Under the pieces are notes generated by a model. It had not been told where the DNA came from and searched no databases. It saw only the letters and a program-made list of their open reading frames with translations. Made by a program: the position numbers and the translations under genes. From an uncultured Prevotellaceae bacterium (GTDB taxonomy: Bacteria > Bacteroidota > Bacteroidia > Bacteroidales > Bacteroidaceae): DNA of 64,000 nt. Positions within the stretch are counted from its first letter, which is position 1. Each line of letters begins with the position of its first letter. Positions 8,548 to 16,315 of the stretch are shown here, piece after piece. Where the stretch lies: assembly GCA_946415365.1 (NCBI GenBank), contig CAMKSE010000012.1, positions 48,763-112,762 on the forward strand, given 5' to 3'.

Positions 8548-9381
8548 TCAGAGATTAGCGGCGAGGAAGCGGCGGACGAGTTCTAGGGGGAGACCGCGAC
8601 GGCGGGCATAGTCGAGGAGTTGGTCTTCACCGATTTTACCAATGGAGAAATAACGGGACTTTGGATGGGCGAGCATCAGGCCAGAGACACTGGCGTGGGG
8701 CTTCATGGCACCACTCTCTGTGAAGTGGATACCAATCTGATGCATATCGATAAGTTCGTCGATCAAGAAGTTCAGACTGGTGTCTGGCAATGAGGGATAA
8801 CCGACGGCGGGACGAATGCCCTGAAACTTCTCCACAAGCACCTCAGGGATGGTCAGATGCTCATCCTTAGCATAGCCCCAATACGCTTTCCTCACCTGTT
8901 CGTGCATCCGTTCTGCGGCAGCCTCAGCCAGACGGTCTGCCAACAGTTGGGCCATCATCTTCTGATAGGGATCGGCATCGAAGTCGGTCTCAAGGCCGAT
9001 ATCGACGGAGGTTGCGAAAAGACCTATTTTAGAGGAGGAAGGACTTGAGAAGTCAGCAGACATGTTCTGAGGAGAAATGAAATCGGAGAGACAGAGGTAG
9101 GGAGGATTGCCCTGTTGCTGACGCAGACAAGGTATCTTACCGACTACTAGCTCCTGATTACCGACTGCTCTACGAACTACAATATCATCCCCATCGCTAT
9201 AGGCATCAAAGAGTTCGAAGAGGCCATAAGCATGATAGCGACTCTCCAACTCTGTCAACAGGGCTTCAGCCTCATCACGCAGACGATCTTTCTCTGCCTG
9301 CTCCTTAACCTGCCAGGCGAAAAAGAAATACACCCAGTTGATATAAGGTCTGAGTTCTGATATCTCGTAAACAATCTTCAT
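8548..9381 (-). CDS. Stand-alone vitamin B12-dependent methionine synthase activation domain protein
   Basis: A 277-residue protein resembling the C-terminal AdoMet-binding activation domain of MetH, which allows reductive remethylation of oxidised cobalamin. The segment ADRLAEAAAERMHEQVRKAYWGYA and the AdoMet-site segment IRPAVGYPSLPD are characteristic, as is the later MKPHASVSGLMLAHP. No homocysteine-, folate- or cobalamin-binding domain is attached, so it must work with a separately encoded, shortened MetH. It overlaps pyrC by four bases (ATGA) and is probably cotranscribed with it. Confidence 0.85.
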   Translation of the reverse strand: MKIVYEISELRPYINWVYFFFAWQVKEQAEKDRLRDEAEALLTELESRYHAYGLFELFDAYSDGDDIVVRRAVGNQELVVGKIPCLRQQQGNPPYLCLSDFISPQNMSADFSSPSSSKIGLFATSVDIGLETDFDADPYQKMMAQLLADRLAEAAAERMHEQVRKAYWGYAKDEHLTIPEVLVEKFQGIRPAVGYPSLPDTSLNFLIDELIDMHQIGIHFTESGAMKPHASVSGLMLAHPKSRYFSIGKIGEDQLLDYARRRGLPLELVRRFLAANL

Positions 9382-10700
9382 CGGAAAATGACGGGTTGGC
9401 CGATATAGGTAGTGTCCACCCTACCCTGCTCATAGACAGTGTGGCCATTGCAGAATGTGCGCTCCACACGCCAGAGGTACATGTGTCCCTCCATCGGACT
9501 CCAACCACAACGGCTCTGGATAATGTCCTTCGTCACCGTCCAGCCTGTGTTGGGACGTACCAACACAATATCCGCCTGATATCCCTCACGCAGGAAACCG
9601 CGGCCTCTGACGTCAAAGAGCCGGGCTGGATTATGACACATCAGCTCGACGAGGCGCTCTAAAGAAAGTACCCCTTGGTCTACCAGTTCAAGCATCGTGA
9701 CAAGCGAGAACTGTATCATCGGCATACCGCTGGCAGCACGGGCACAACCGCCCTCTTTTTGAGATAGCAAATGGGGCGCATGGTCTGTACCTATGACGGT
9801 GATACGTCCGTCGTTCAGGGCATCACGCAGCGCATCACGATCGCGCTGGCTCTTGATGGCGGGATTGCACTTGATACGAGTGCCAAGGGCGTTGTAGTCA
9901 CGATCGGAGAAATAGAGGTAGCTCACTGTTGCCTCAGCAGTGACACCTTGAACATTGTTCAAGAGCTCGAGTTCTTTGGCGGTACTGAGGTGGGCCACGT
10001 GGAGACGAGCATGATGCTTTTTGGCCAGTTCAACAGCCAGACGGGTACTCTCATAGCATGCCTCCTCGCTGCGAATATCCGGATGATGAGCGACCTTTGG
10101 ATCATCACCATAGAGACGCTTCGCCTCTGCCATATTGCGGTTGATGATGCCCGTGTCCTCACAATGGGCCATGATAGGCATAGGTGCAGTGGCAAAGATG
10201 CGCTCCAGAGCCTCTCTGCGGTCAACGAGCATGTTACCCGTTGAAGACCCCAAAAAAAGTTTGATTCCCGGAATGCGATGGATATCAAGCTGTGGGAAAA
10301 GGCTTGTATTGTCATTCGTGGCTCCGAAGAAAAAACTATAGTTCACGTGACTCTTTCCTGCAGCCAGGGCGAACTTTTCCTCCAATGCATCAAGCGTCGT
10401 TGTCTGTGGCACGGTGTTGGGCATGTCGAAATATGTAGTGACTCCCCCTGCGGCTGCCGCACGGCTCTCACTTTCCATATCGGCCTTCTCTGTCAGGCCT
10501 GGCTCACGGAAATGCACATGGTCGTCGATGATTCCGGGAAGCACAAAACAACCCGAAGCGTCGATGACTTCGTCATAAGACGCTTCGGGCATATAGTTTC
10601 CCTCAATTATCCAAGTTATTTTTTCATTCTCAATGACCAATGAGCCATTGAATGTCCTGCCTTCATTGACAAGCGTGCCTCCTTTAATCAGTATTGCCAT
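9378..10700 (-). CDS. pyrC: Dihydroorotase
   Basis: Dihydroorotase closes N-carbamoyl-aspartate to dihydroorotate in pyrimidine synthesis. The 440-residue protein is of the long class I type. Zinc ligands are visible: DDHVHFREPG, the probable carboxylated lysine in GIKLFLGSSTG, AHCED, LHVAHLS and GTDHAPH. The gene starts where the upstream lipoprotein gene stops (a one-base TAATG overlap) and overlaps the downstream activation-domain gene by four bases, so three genes are read as one unit leftwards. Confidence 0.95.
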   Translation of the reverse strand: MAILIKGGTLVNEGRTFNGSLVIENEKITWIIEGNYMPEASYDEVIDASGCFVLPGIIDDHVHFREPGLTEKADMESESRAAAAGGVTTYFDMPNTVPQTTTLDALEEKFALAAGKSHVNYSFFFGATNDNTSLFPQLDIHRIPGIKLFLGSSTGNMLVDRREALERIFATAPMPIMAHCEDTGIINRNMAEAKRLYGDDPKVAHHPDIRSEEACYESTRLAVELAKKHHARLHVAHLSTAKELELLNNVQGVTAEATVSYLYFSDRDYNALGTRIKCNPAIKSQRDRDALRDALNDGRITVIGTDHAPHLLSQKEGGCARAASGMPMIQFSLVTMLELVDQGVLSLERLVELMCHNPARLFDVRGRGFLREGYQADIVLVRPNTGWTVTKDIIQSRCGWSPMEGHMYLWRVERTFCNGHTVYEQGRVDTTYIGQPVIFR

Positions 10701-11497
10701 TACTTCTGCGGAAGGCTGAGTGGCGGCAACTGCATGGAGTCGGGCTCTGCCTGTGGTGCAGGCTGCTGCTGAACAGCTGGTGCCTGAGTCACATCATCAA
10801 CCAAACCATTCTGGCGGGCCTGTATCTCGTTGGCCGCCTGATAGTACTGCTTCACGTAGGGATCCTCCTTGAACTTCTTGGTGGCCTTGCTCATAATATC
10901 CTCAATCTGAGGGGTAAGCACGGGATAAGGATAACTGCCCGTGAGCATCATGAAGACACCCGGACCAAGCACATTGTCGAAGTTCTCAACAATGAAGTTC
11001 GTCACCAGTGAGTCTTCCTGCTGTGCCAAACGCGCTGCCTCCACAGAGAGTTGACGGTTAATGACATCTTCATCGATGCCGTCAAGCAACATCTGACTCT
11101 GCTTGTGCGACAACTCGTTAAGTTCATTGCCTATCTGGTCGTGACGCTTAATAAACTGATAAAGCTTATCGTTCAGCGGAGAGCCGCTGACACTGCGACC
11201 TGTATTGTCGATGCGTATCTCTATCTCGCCTTTTTCTATGACGACAGGCATCATCAGCGACTCGTCGTCCATATACAGCGTAGCCAGTTTGACGGTATCC
11301 AGGAGGCCGACAAAGCGGAATTTGCCATGGACTACGTCACAGGAGTCCATATTCTTCAACTCCTGATCCTTCACCGTTTTCAGGTAAAGTTTGCTGCCAT
11401 CCAGCGATGATACTGACGAAGAACCCTGTATCGAATATGATTCAGCACAGGACGTCAATATGGCCAAAACAGCAAAGATATATAGTACCTTATTCAT
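10700..11497 (-). CDS. DUF4369-like lipoprotein
   Basis: A 265-residue lipoprotein starting MNKVLYIFAVLAILTSCAES, with the lipobox LTSC. I chose the ATG at 11497 because it places a standard signal at the N-terminus and lies 21 bases after a -7 box; the longer open frame upstream is unlikely to be translated. The body resembles the DUF4369 domain found at the N-terminus of many Bacteroidota thioredoxin-like lipoproteins, but no CxxC thioredoxin motif follows. It ends in a Pro/Gln-rich tail (QAPAVQQQPAPQAEP). First gene of the pyrC operon; role unknown. Confidence 0.75.
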   Translation of the reverse strand: MNKVLYIFAVLAILTSCAESYSIQGSSSVSSLDGSKLYLKTVKDQELKNMDSCDVVHGKFRFVGLLDTVKLATLYMDDESLMMPVVIEKGEIEIRIDNTGRSVSGSPLNDKLYQFIKRHDQIGNELNELSHKQSQMLLDGIDEDVINRQLSVEAARLAQQEDSLVTNFIVENFDNVLGPGVFMMLTGSYPYPVLTPQIEDIMSKATKKFKEDPYVKQYYQAANEIQARQNGLVDDVTQAPAVQQQPAPQAEPDSMQLPPLSLPQK

Positions 11498-11517
11498 AAA
11501 TTCACACGTTTCGTGGC

Positions 11518-11526
11518 GCAAATGTA
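11518..11526 (-). promoter_or_regulatory. -7 box for the lipoprotein-pyrC operon
   Basis: Minus-strand TACATTTGC, matching TAnnTTTG, 21 bases before the chosen ATG at 11497. Confidence 0.6.
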
Positions 11527-11585
11527 CAACGATATATTGAAGTAGAAAAAAAAATTTGCGCATTTTAAAACAAATGCGCACTCTT

Positions 11586-11999
11586 TTATAGTTTTTTTGA
11601 AGAAGTATCCGTCTCTTTGGCCAACTCACTGTCAATTCGATGGGTTGAATACAGTTGCAATATGGCGGCAACCAGCAGAGTCAGCACCCACTTATTATAT
11701 ATATAGGTAATATAGTCGATATGACTGAGTCCGAAGACATTCCCCATGCTTGCAAACATCAGCAGGGCTGACAACAAAAACAGTACATCGCTCAGAATCA
11801 TCATCCTCCGCAGACGGCGTATGACAAAATTGTTACCCTCATAGCGCTGCAATAACTGCATGGATGCAAAAGCCAAAGCTCCGACAGCAAAAACATAAGG
11901 AGCCCCCTTCCAGGCCAACAGACTTGCTCCCGCACCAATGACCATCAACAGAGCACCAGCCAAAAAGACTATTGTCTGGACTTTATTCAGCTTTCTCAT
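11586..11999 (-). CDS. Small membrane protein, four hydrophobic segments
   Basis: A 137-residue integral membrane protein. Hydrophobic segments include TIVFLAGALLMVIGAGASLL, APYVFAVGALAFASM, SDVLFLLSALLMFASMG and WVLTLLVAAILQLY. I do not recognise a functional family. The start at 11999 (MRKLNKVQ) overlaps the 3' end of the DivIC/FtsB-like gene by 17 bases, so the two are likely cotranscribed. Confidence 0.7.
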   Translation of the reverse strand: MRKLNKVQTIVFLAGALLMVIGAGASLLAWKGAPYVFAVGALAFASMQLLQRYEGNNFVIRRLRRMMILSDVLFLLSALLMFASMGNVFGLSHIDYITYIYNKWVLTLLVAAILQLYSTHRIDSELAKETDTSSKKL

Positions 12000-12345
12000 T
12001 GCTATCGGTCTGATCCGATGAAAGGTCTTCGTTTTCCCGTAGCACGAAGATATCCTCATCATCGGTTTTCATGAAGTATCGCTCCCTGGCAATCTTCTCC
12101 ATTGCCTTCGGATTACGGTCCAATTCCCTAATCTTAGCCTGGTCACGCTGATAATCTGCATGATAGCGGGCTTTCTCTTCCGTCAGTTCGTCTATGCGCT
12201 GACGGTTCTTCATGTGACTCCAAACGCTGTTCTCATCAAGGAAGCCCACGATGAGCACACCAACAATAAAGACCACTGCATATTTCAGAGCCTGAGACCT
12301 CCAGATACGGAGGAAAAAAGTTTTAATTCTGTCTATTACTTTCAT
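11983..12345 (-). CDS. Septum formation initiator, DivIC/FtsB-like
   Basis: A 120-residue single-pass membrane protein with a short cytoplasmic N-terminus, a membrane segment (YAVVFIVGVLIVGFL), and a coiled coil (RQRIDELTEEKARYHADYQ) leading to the family hallmark MEKIARERYFMKTDDEDIFVL. This matches the FtsB/DivIC family, which joins the FtsQ/FtsL complex at the division septum. Start at 12345 is preferred because a -7 box lies nine bases upstream, leaving almost no leader. Confidence 0.88.
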   Translation of the reverse strand: MKVIDRIKTFFLRIWRSQALKYAVVFIVGVLIVGFLDENSVWSHMKNRQRIDELTEEKARYHADYQRDQAKIRELDRNPKAMEKIARERYFMKTDDEDIFVLRENEDLSSDQTDSNEKAE

Positions 12346-12353
12346 ATTCGTTT

Positions 12354-12362
12354 GCAAAGATA
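12354..12362 (-). promoter_or_regulatory. -7 box for the divIC-like gene
   Basis: Minus-strand TATCTTTGC, nine bases before the ATG at 12345. The resulting transcript would have a very short leader. Confidence 0.7.
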
Positions 12363-12458
12363 ATAAAAAGAGGTGAGAGGTAATAGGTAAGAGGTGAGAA
12401 TATGACACCTTTTAACTCCCTTTAACGCCTTTGTCTACTTAAACTCCATTAATATTTG

Positions 12459-12467
12459 TATCTTTGC
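12459..12467 (+). promoter_or_regulatory. -7 box for dnaX
   Basis: TATCTTTGC, 23 bases before the ATG at 12491. Confidence 0.7.
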
Positions 12468-12490
12468 ACCACAATTAATCAATAACGAAT

Positions 12491-14260
12491 ATGGAATACA
12501 TCGTATCAGCCAGGAAATACCGTCCGATGACCTTCGACACTGTCGTGGGACAGGAAGCCCTGACCACGACTCTGAAGAACGCCGTTAAGAGCGGAAAGCT
12601 GGCTCATGCCTACCTCTTCTGCGGTCCCAGAGGCGTAGGCAAGACCACCTGTGCCCGCATCTTTGCCAAGGCCATCAACTGCCAGCACCCAACTGCAGAC
12701 GGCGAGGCCTGCAATGAGTGTGAGTCGTGCCAGTCGTTCATCGAACAACGTTCGCTGAACATCTTCGAACTAGACGCAGCTTCCAACAACAGTGTAGAAC
12801 ACATCAAGACTCTGATGGAACAGACGCGAATCCCACCTCAGCTGGGAAAGTACAAAGTGTTTATCATTGACGAGGTACACATGCTTTCTACGGCAGCCTT
12901 CAACGCTTTCCTTAAGACGCTTGAGGAACCGCCCGCACATGTCATCTTCATTCTTGCCACTACGGAGAAACATAAGATTCTGCCAACTATCCTCAGCCGT
13001 TGCCAGATTTACGACTTCGAGCGTATGACCATCCGCAATACCGTAGACCACCTCAAGAACGTGGCCAGGCAGGAAGGCATCACCTACGATGAGGAGGCTC
13101 TCGCTGTGATTGCCGAAAAGGCCGACGGTGGTATGCGCGACGCCCTGAGTATTTTTGATCAGGCTGCATCATTCTGTCAGGGAAACATCACCTATGAGAA
13201 AGTTATCGAGGACCTGAACGTGCTCGACTCGGAGAATTATTTCCAGATCATTGATCTTTCTATTAATAATAAGGTGAGTGATGTGATGGTGCTACTCAAT
13301 ACAGTCATCAACAAGGGTTTCGATGGCGGACTGCTCATTCAGGGCCTTGCCAAGCATGTGAGAAACGTACTGATGGCCAAGGATCCGCAGACACTGCCCC
13401 TTCTCGAGGTGAGCGACCAACAGCGCCAACGCTATCAAGAGCAGGCCAAGCGCTGTCCCACAACATTCCTTTATCAGGCCCTCAAGCAGATGAACCAGTG
13501 TGACATTAACTACCGTCAGAGTTCCAACAAACGTCTTCTGGTGGAACTGACGCTGATAGAAATCGCTCAGATTACCCAACCTGACGAAGGAACAGACGCT
13601 AGCGCGGGGCGCCGCCCCAGAAAATTAAAATCCCTGTTCAAGCAACTGATACAGCAGTCTCAGCCCAGGAAAGCGGCTCCGCAGGTGGCCGCGGCTAAGA
13701 CTGCCGTATCCAAAGAGGTTAAGCAGACTAGTACAACTAGTCAGACTAGCCAAACTAGTAATAATAGCAGCGCAACTACCAGCCCATCCATAAAGGCTGC
13801 CAATATCGGTTTCTCATGGGGCAGTCTGCGCAAGAAGCCCTCCAAAATAAATCTCATCCCCGGCACGGTCAGCACCCCATTAGAACAGCAGACCGATGCC
13901 GTCTTTACCCAGGAAGACCTGGAACTACAGTGGATGTCAATGTGCAACCGCATGCCACAGGAGTATAGCGGCATAGCCACGCGTATGAAAAACATGAATC
14001 CTACTATCACTGAGTTCCCTCAGGTTGAGGTGGTTGTCGACAATACCCTCATCCAACAAGAGATGGAGAACTTCAAGGGACGCATCATCAAAACCCTCAT
14101 CAACAGCCTTCACAATGAGAGCCTAACCCTTGAGATTCGGGTGGCTGAGCAGAAGAACCGCGTACGACTCCTCACCCGCCGCGAACAGTTCGAGGCATTG
14201 AGCAAAGAAAATCCCGCCGTAGAAAAACTGCGGCAGGAATTCGATCTTGAGTTGGCTTAA
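12491..14260 (+). CDS. dnaX: DNA polymerase III subunit gamma/tau
   Basis: DnaX is the ATPase of the clamp loader. The 589-residue protein begins MEYIVSARKYRPMTFDTVVGQ and carries Walker A GPRGVGKTTCAR, a zinc-binding cluster with Cys residues around CNECESC, the Walker B/DExx region IIDEVHMLS, and the sensor 1 region LATTEKHKILPTILSRC. A low-complexity Ser/Thr/Gln linker about residues 400-430 separates the ATPase part from a C-terminal tau-like part. Length is typical for Bacteroidota. No A-run frameshift site is obvious. Confidence 0.95.
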   Translation: MEYIVSARKYRPMTFDTVVGQEALTTTLKNAVKSGKLAHAYLFCGPRGVGKTTCARIFAKAINCQHPTADGEACNECESCQSFIEQRSLNIFELDAASNNSVEHIKTLMEQTRIPPQLGKYKVFIIDEVHMLSTAAFNAFLKTLEEPPAHVIFILATTEKHKILPTILSRCQIYDFERMTIRNTVDHLKNVARQEGITYDEEALAVIAEKADGGMRDALSIFDQAASFCQGNITYEKVIEDLNVLDSENYFQIIDLSINNKVSDVMVLLNTVINKGFDGGLLIQGLAKHVRNVLMAKDPQTLPLLEVSDQQRQRYQEQAKRCPTTFLYQALKQMNQCDINYRQSSNKRLLVELTLIEIAQITQPDEGTDASAGRRPRKLKSLFKQLIQQSQPRKAAPQVAAAKTAVSKEVKQTSTTSQTSQTSNNSSATTSPSIKAANIGFSWGSLRKKPSKINLIPGTVSTPLEQQTDAVFTQEDLELQWMSMCNRMPQEYSGIATRMKNMNPTITEFPQVEVVVDNTLIQQEMENFKGRIIKTLINSLHNESLTLEIRVAEQKNRVRLLTRREQFEALSKENPAVEKLRQEFDLELA

Positions 14261-14266
14261 TGCCGA

Positions 14267-14623
14267 CTACTCTCCTATGAACTTTCTGATTGTCGTCAGA
14301 CAGAGTTCACTGCTTACAGGCTTAGCCAGGAAGTCGTTGCAGCCTGCCTCCAGCGCCAGCTGACGATCACTATCAAAGGCATTTGCCGTCAAAGCAATCA
14401 CCGGTAGGTCAGGACGAATTTCCTTGATGGCCTTGGTGGCCTCAAGACCGTCCATAACAGGCATCTTGATGTCCATCAGCACGATGTCAAAGTCATTCTT
14501 CTCTACCATTTCGACAGCCTCCTTGCCATTCTTGGCACGTTCATACTGATAGTACTTCTTCAGAATGTACGTCATCAGGATGAAGTTGCTGTCATTGTCT
14601 TCTGCAACTAGAATCTTTTTCAT
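14267..14623 (-). CDS. Stand-alone response-regulator receiver protein
   Basis: A 118-residue CheY-like receiver with no output domain. The acidic pocket (AEDND at residues 7-11), phospho-acceptor Asp51 in VLMDIKMPVMDG, Thr in LTANAF and the conserved Lys in FLAKPVSS are all present, so it should be phosphorylatable. Its sequence resembles receivers of hybrid sensor kinases. It follows the sugar porter by 28 bases on the same strand with no -7 box seen, so cotranscription with the porter is likely. Partner kinase unknown. Confidence 0.88.
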   Translation of the reverse strand: MKKILVAEDNDSNFILMTYILKKYYQYERAKNGKEAVEMVEKNDFDIVLMDIKMPVMDGLEATKAIKEIRPDLPVIALTANAFDSDRQLALEAGCNDFLAKPVSSELCLTTIRKFIGE

Positions 14624-14651
14624 ATTTACTTCTTTTACTTTCTTACATTTA

Positions 14652-16130
14652 TTACTTAGCCAGTCTGTCTTTCCACATCTTGCTCATATCCTCCAAAGTC
14701 TTACCCTTCGTCTCAGGCACAAGACGCCATACGAATAGTGCGGCCACGACACAAATGATGCCATAGAGGCCGTATGTGAACCAGTGGCCGAAGTCATCAC
14801 CCTCAGTCAGGTGCATATTGAACATCGGGACAAAGGTTGAACTGACGATGAAGTTGAAAATCCACTGGAAAGCCACAGCTATGGCAACAGCACCACCACG
14901 GATGGTGTTGGGGAAGATTTCTGCGATAAGCACCCAGGTGATGGGTCCCCACGAGAACATGAATGAAGCCGAATAGATGAGCAGTGAGGCTGCGGTGACC
15001 AGTGCAAGGCTGTCATTACCAAAGGTAACTGCCACTCCGAATGCGCCCAAAGCCATACCCAGCGAACCAGAGATGAGCAGAGGCTTGCGACCCCACTTCT
15101 CAACGGTAAACACAGCCACGAGCGTGAACGAAATATTGATGATACCCATGAATACGGTCAACATCATTGGGTCGTCCATACCCATGTCGCCAAAAATACG
15201 TGGTGCGTAGTAGAGAACGGCGTTGATTCCCACAGCCTGCTGGAACACGCTAAGCATGATTCCTACGAAGATACACAGAGCACCATAGGTCATCAGCTTC
15301 TCGGTCTTTACTACCATTGTATCTTTGATGTCCTGAAGAATCTGCTGGGCTTTCAACGATCCATTGATCTTAGCCAGAATACCCTCGGCCTTCTTGTCCT
15401 GTCCAATAGATACCAGATAACGTGGCGTTTCAGGAACAAAGCAGATGAGCAGTGCGAAGAGTCCTGCTGGTACGGCTTCACTACCGAACATATAACGCCA
15501 GCCTGTAGTCACCGTCCACTGAGCGGCGGGATTGATGGCTGCCAAACCCTTTCCCATCTCCTCCACCAGCGGCTGGATGTGATCGCCAAGGATGAAAAAG
15601 TTCACGAAGTAAACTACCAGCTGACCGAAGATGATCGCGAACTGGTTCCACGACACGAGCATACCTCTGATATTTGAGGGAGCCACCTCACCGATGTACA
15701 TCGGGCAGATGGCTGATGCCAGACCGACACCGATACCACCTATCACACGGTAGATGTTGAACATAATGAGCAGCGAGTAGGTCGGTGTGCCATGCTCGAA
15801 GAACAGGAACTCAGGCTCCATCGATCCGAGTGCCGAGATAAAGAACAGCAGACCTGCGATGATGAGCGACTTCTTACGGCCAAGGTTCGTGGCAAGGAAT
15901 CCGGAGAGTGCCGATCCGATGATACATCCGATCAGTGCCGAGGCAGAGGTGAAGCCATGCCACCCGTCGGTGTAAGCAAAATCCTTTGACTCCATGAAAA
16001 ATGCCTGCAGACCCTTTTCTGCACCTGAAATGACGGCTGTGTCGTAGCCGAAGAGCAGGCCGCCCAAAACTGCGACCATCACGATACTGATGAGGTAGGC
16101 TTTGCTACCTGTTTCTGTTTGTTGATTCAT
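14652..16130 (-). CDS. Sugar porter family MFS transporter (XylE-like)
   Basis: A 492-residue inner-membrane sugar:proton symporter with twelve predicted membrane segments. Sugar-porter signatures are clear: GGLLFGYDTAVISG in segment 1, the GRKKSL loop motif, RVIGGIGVGLASAICPMYIGE, the central PETPRYL motif, QQAVGINAVLYYAP and the C-terminal VPETKGKTLEDM. The divergent neighbour is a GH51 arabinofuranosidase, so L-arabinose or D-xylose is a sensible guess for the substrate. The nearby receiver protein may be on the same transcript. Confidence 0.92.
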   Translation of the reverse strand: MNQQTETGSKAYLISIVMVAVLGGLLFGYDTAVISGAEKGLQAFFMESKDFAYTDGWHGFTSASALIGCIIGSALSGFLATNLGRKKSLIIAGLLFFISALGSMEPEFLFFEHGTPTYSLLIMFNIYRVIGGIGVGLASAICPMYIGEVAPSNIRGMLVSWNQFAIIFGQLVVYFVNFFILGDHIQPLVEEMGKGLAAINPAAQWTVTTGWRYMFGSEAVPAGLFALLICFVPETPRYLVSIGQDKKAEGILAKINGSLKAQQILQDIKDTMVVKTEKLMTYGALCIFVGIMLSVFQQAVGINAVLYYAPRIFGDMGMDDPMMLTVFMGIINISFTLVAVFTVEKWGRKPLLISGSLGMALGAFGVAVTFGNDSLALVTAASLLIYSASFMFSWGPITWVLIAEIFPNTIRGGAVAIAVAFQWIFNFIVSSTFVPMFNMHLTEGDDFGHWFTYGLYGIICVVAALFVWRLVPETKGKTLEDMSKMWKDRLAK

Positions 16131-16178
16131 TTTTCTGTTGTTTATGTGTTAATTTGAATTGGCTTTTAGGAAATTGTT

Positions 16179-16187
16179 GCAAAAATA
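16179..16187 (-). promoter_or_regulatory. -7 box for the sugar porter
   Basis: Minus-strand TATTTTTGC, about 49 bases before the ATG at 16130, in the divergent region shared with the GH51 gene. Confidence 0.6.
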
Positions 16188-16271
16188 GGCAATTTCCATG
16201 AAACCACCAAACATTTTCGACTGAATACGTTAAAAAAATACAGAATGTTGCTTAATGTCACATATTTTGTG

Positions 16272-16279
16272 TAATTTTG
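16272..16279 (+). promoter_or_regulatory. -7 box for the GH51 gene
   Basis: TAATTTTG, 37 bases before the ATG at 16316. Confidence 0.55.
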
Positions 16280-16315
16280 TGCCCAATAAGCTGATTATAT
16301 ACTACTATTATAAAT

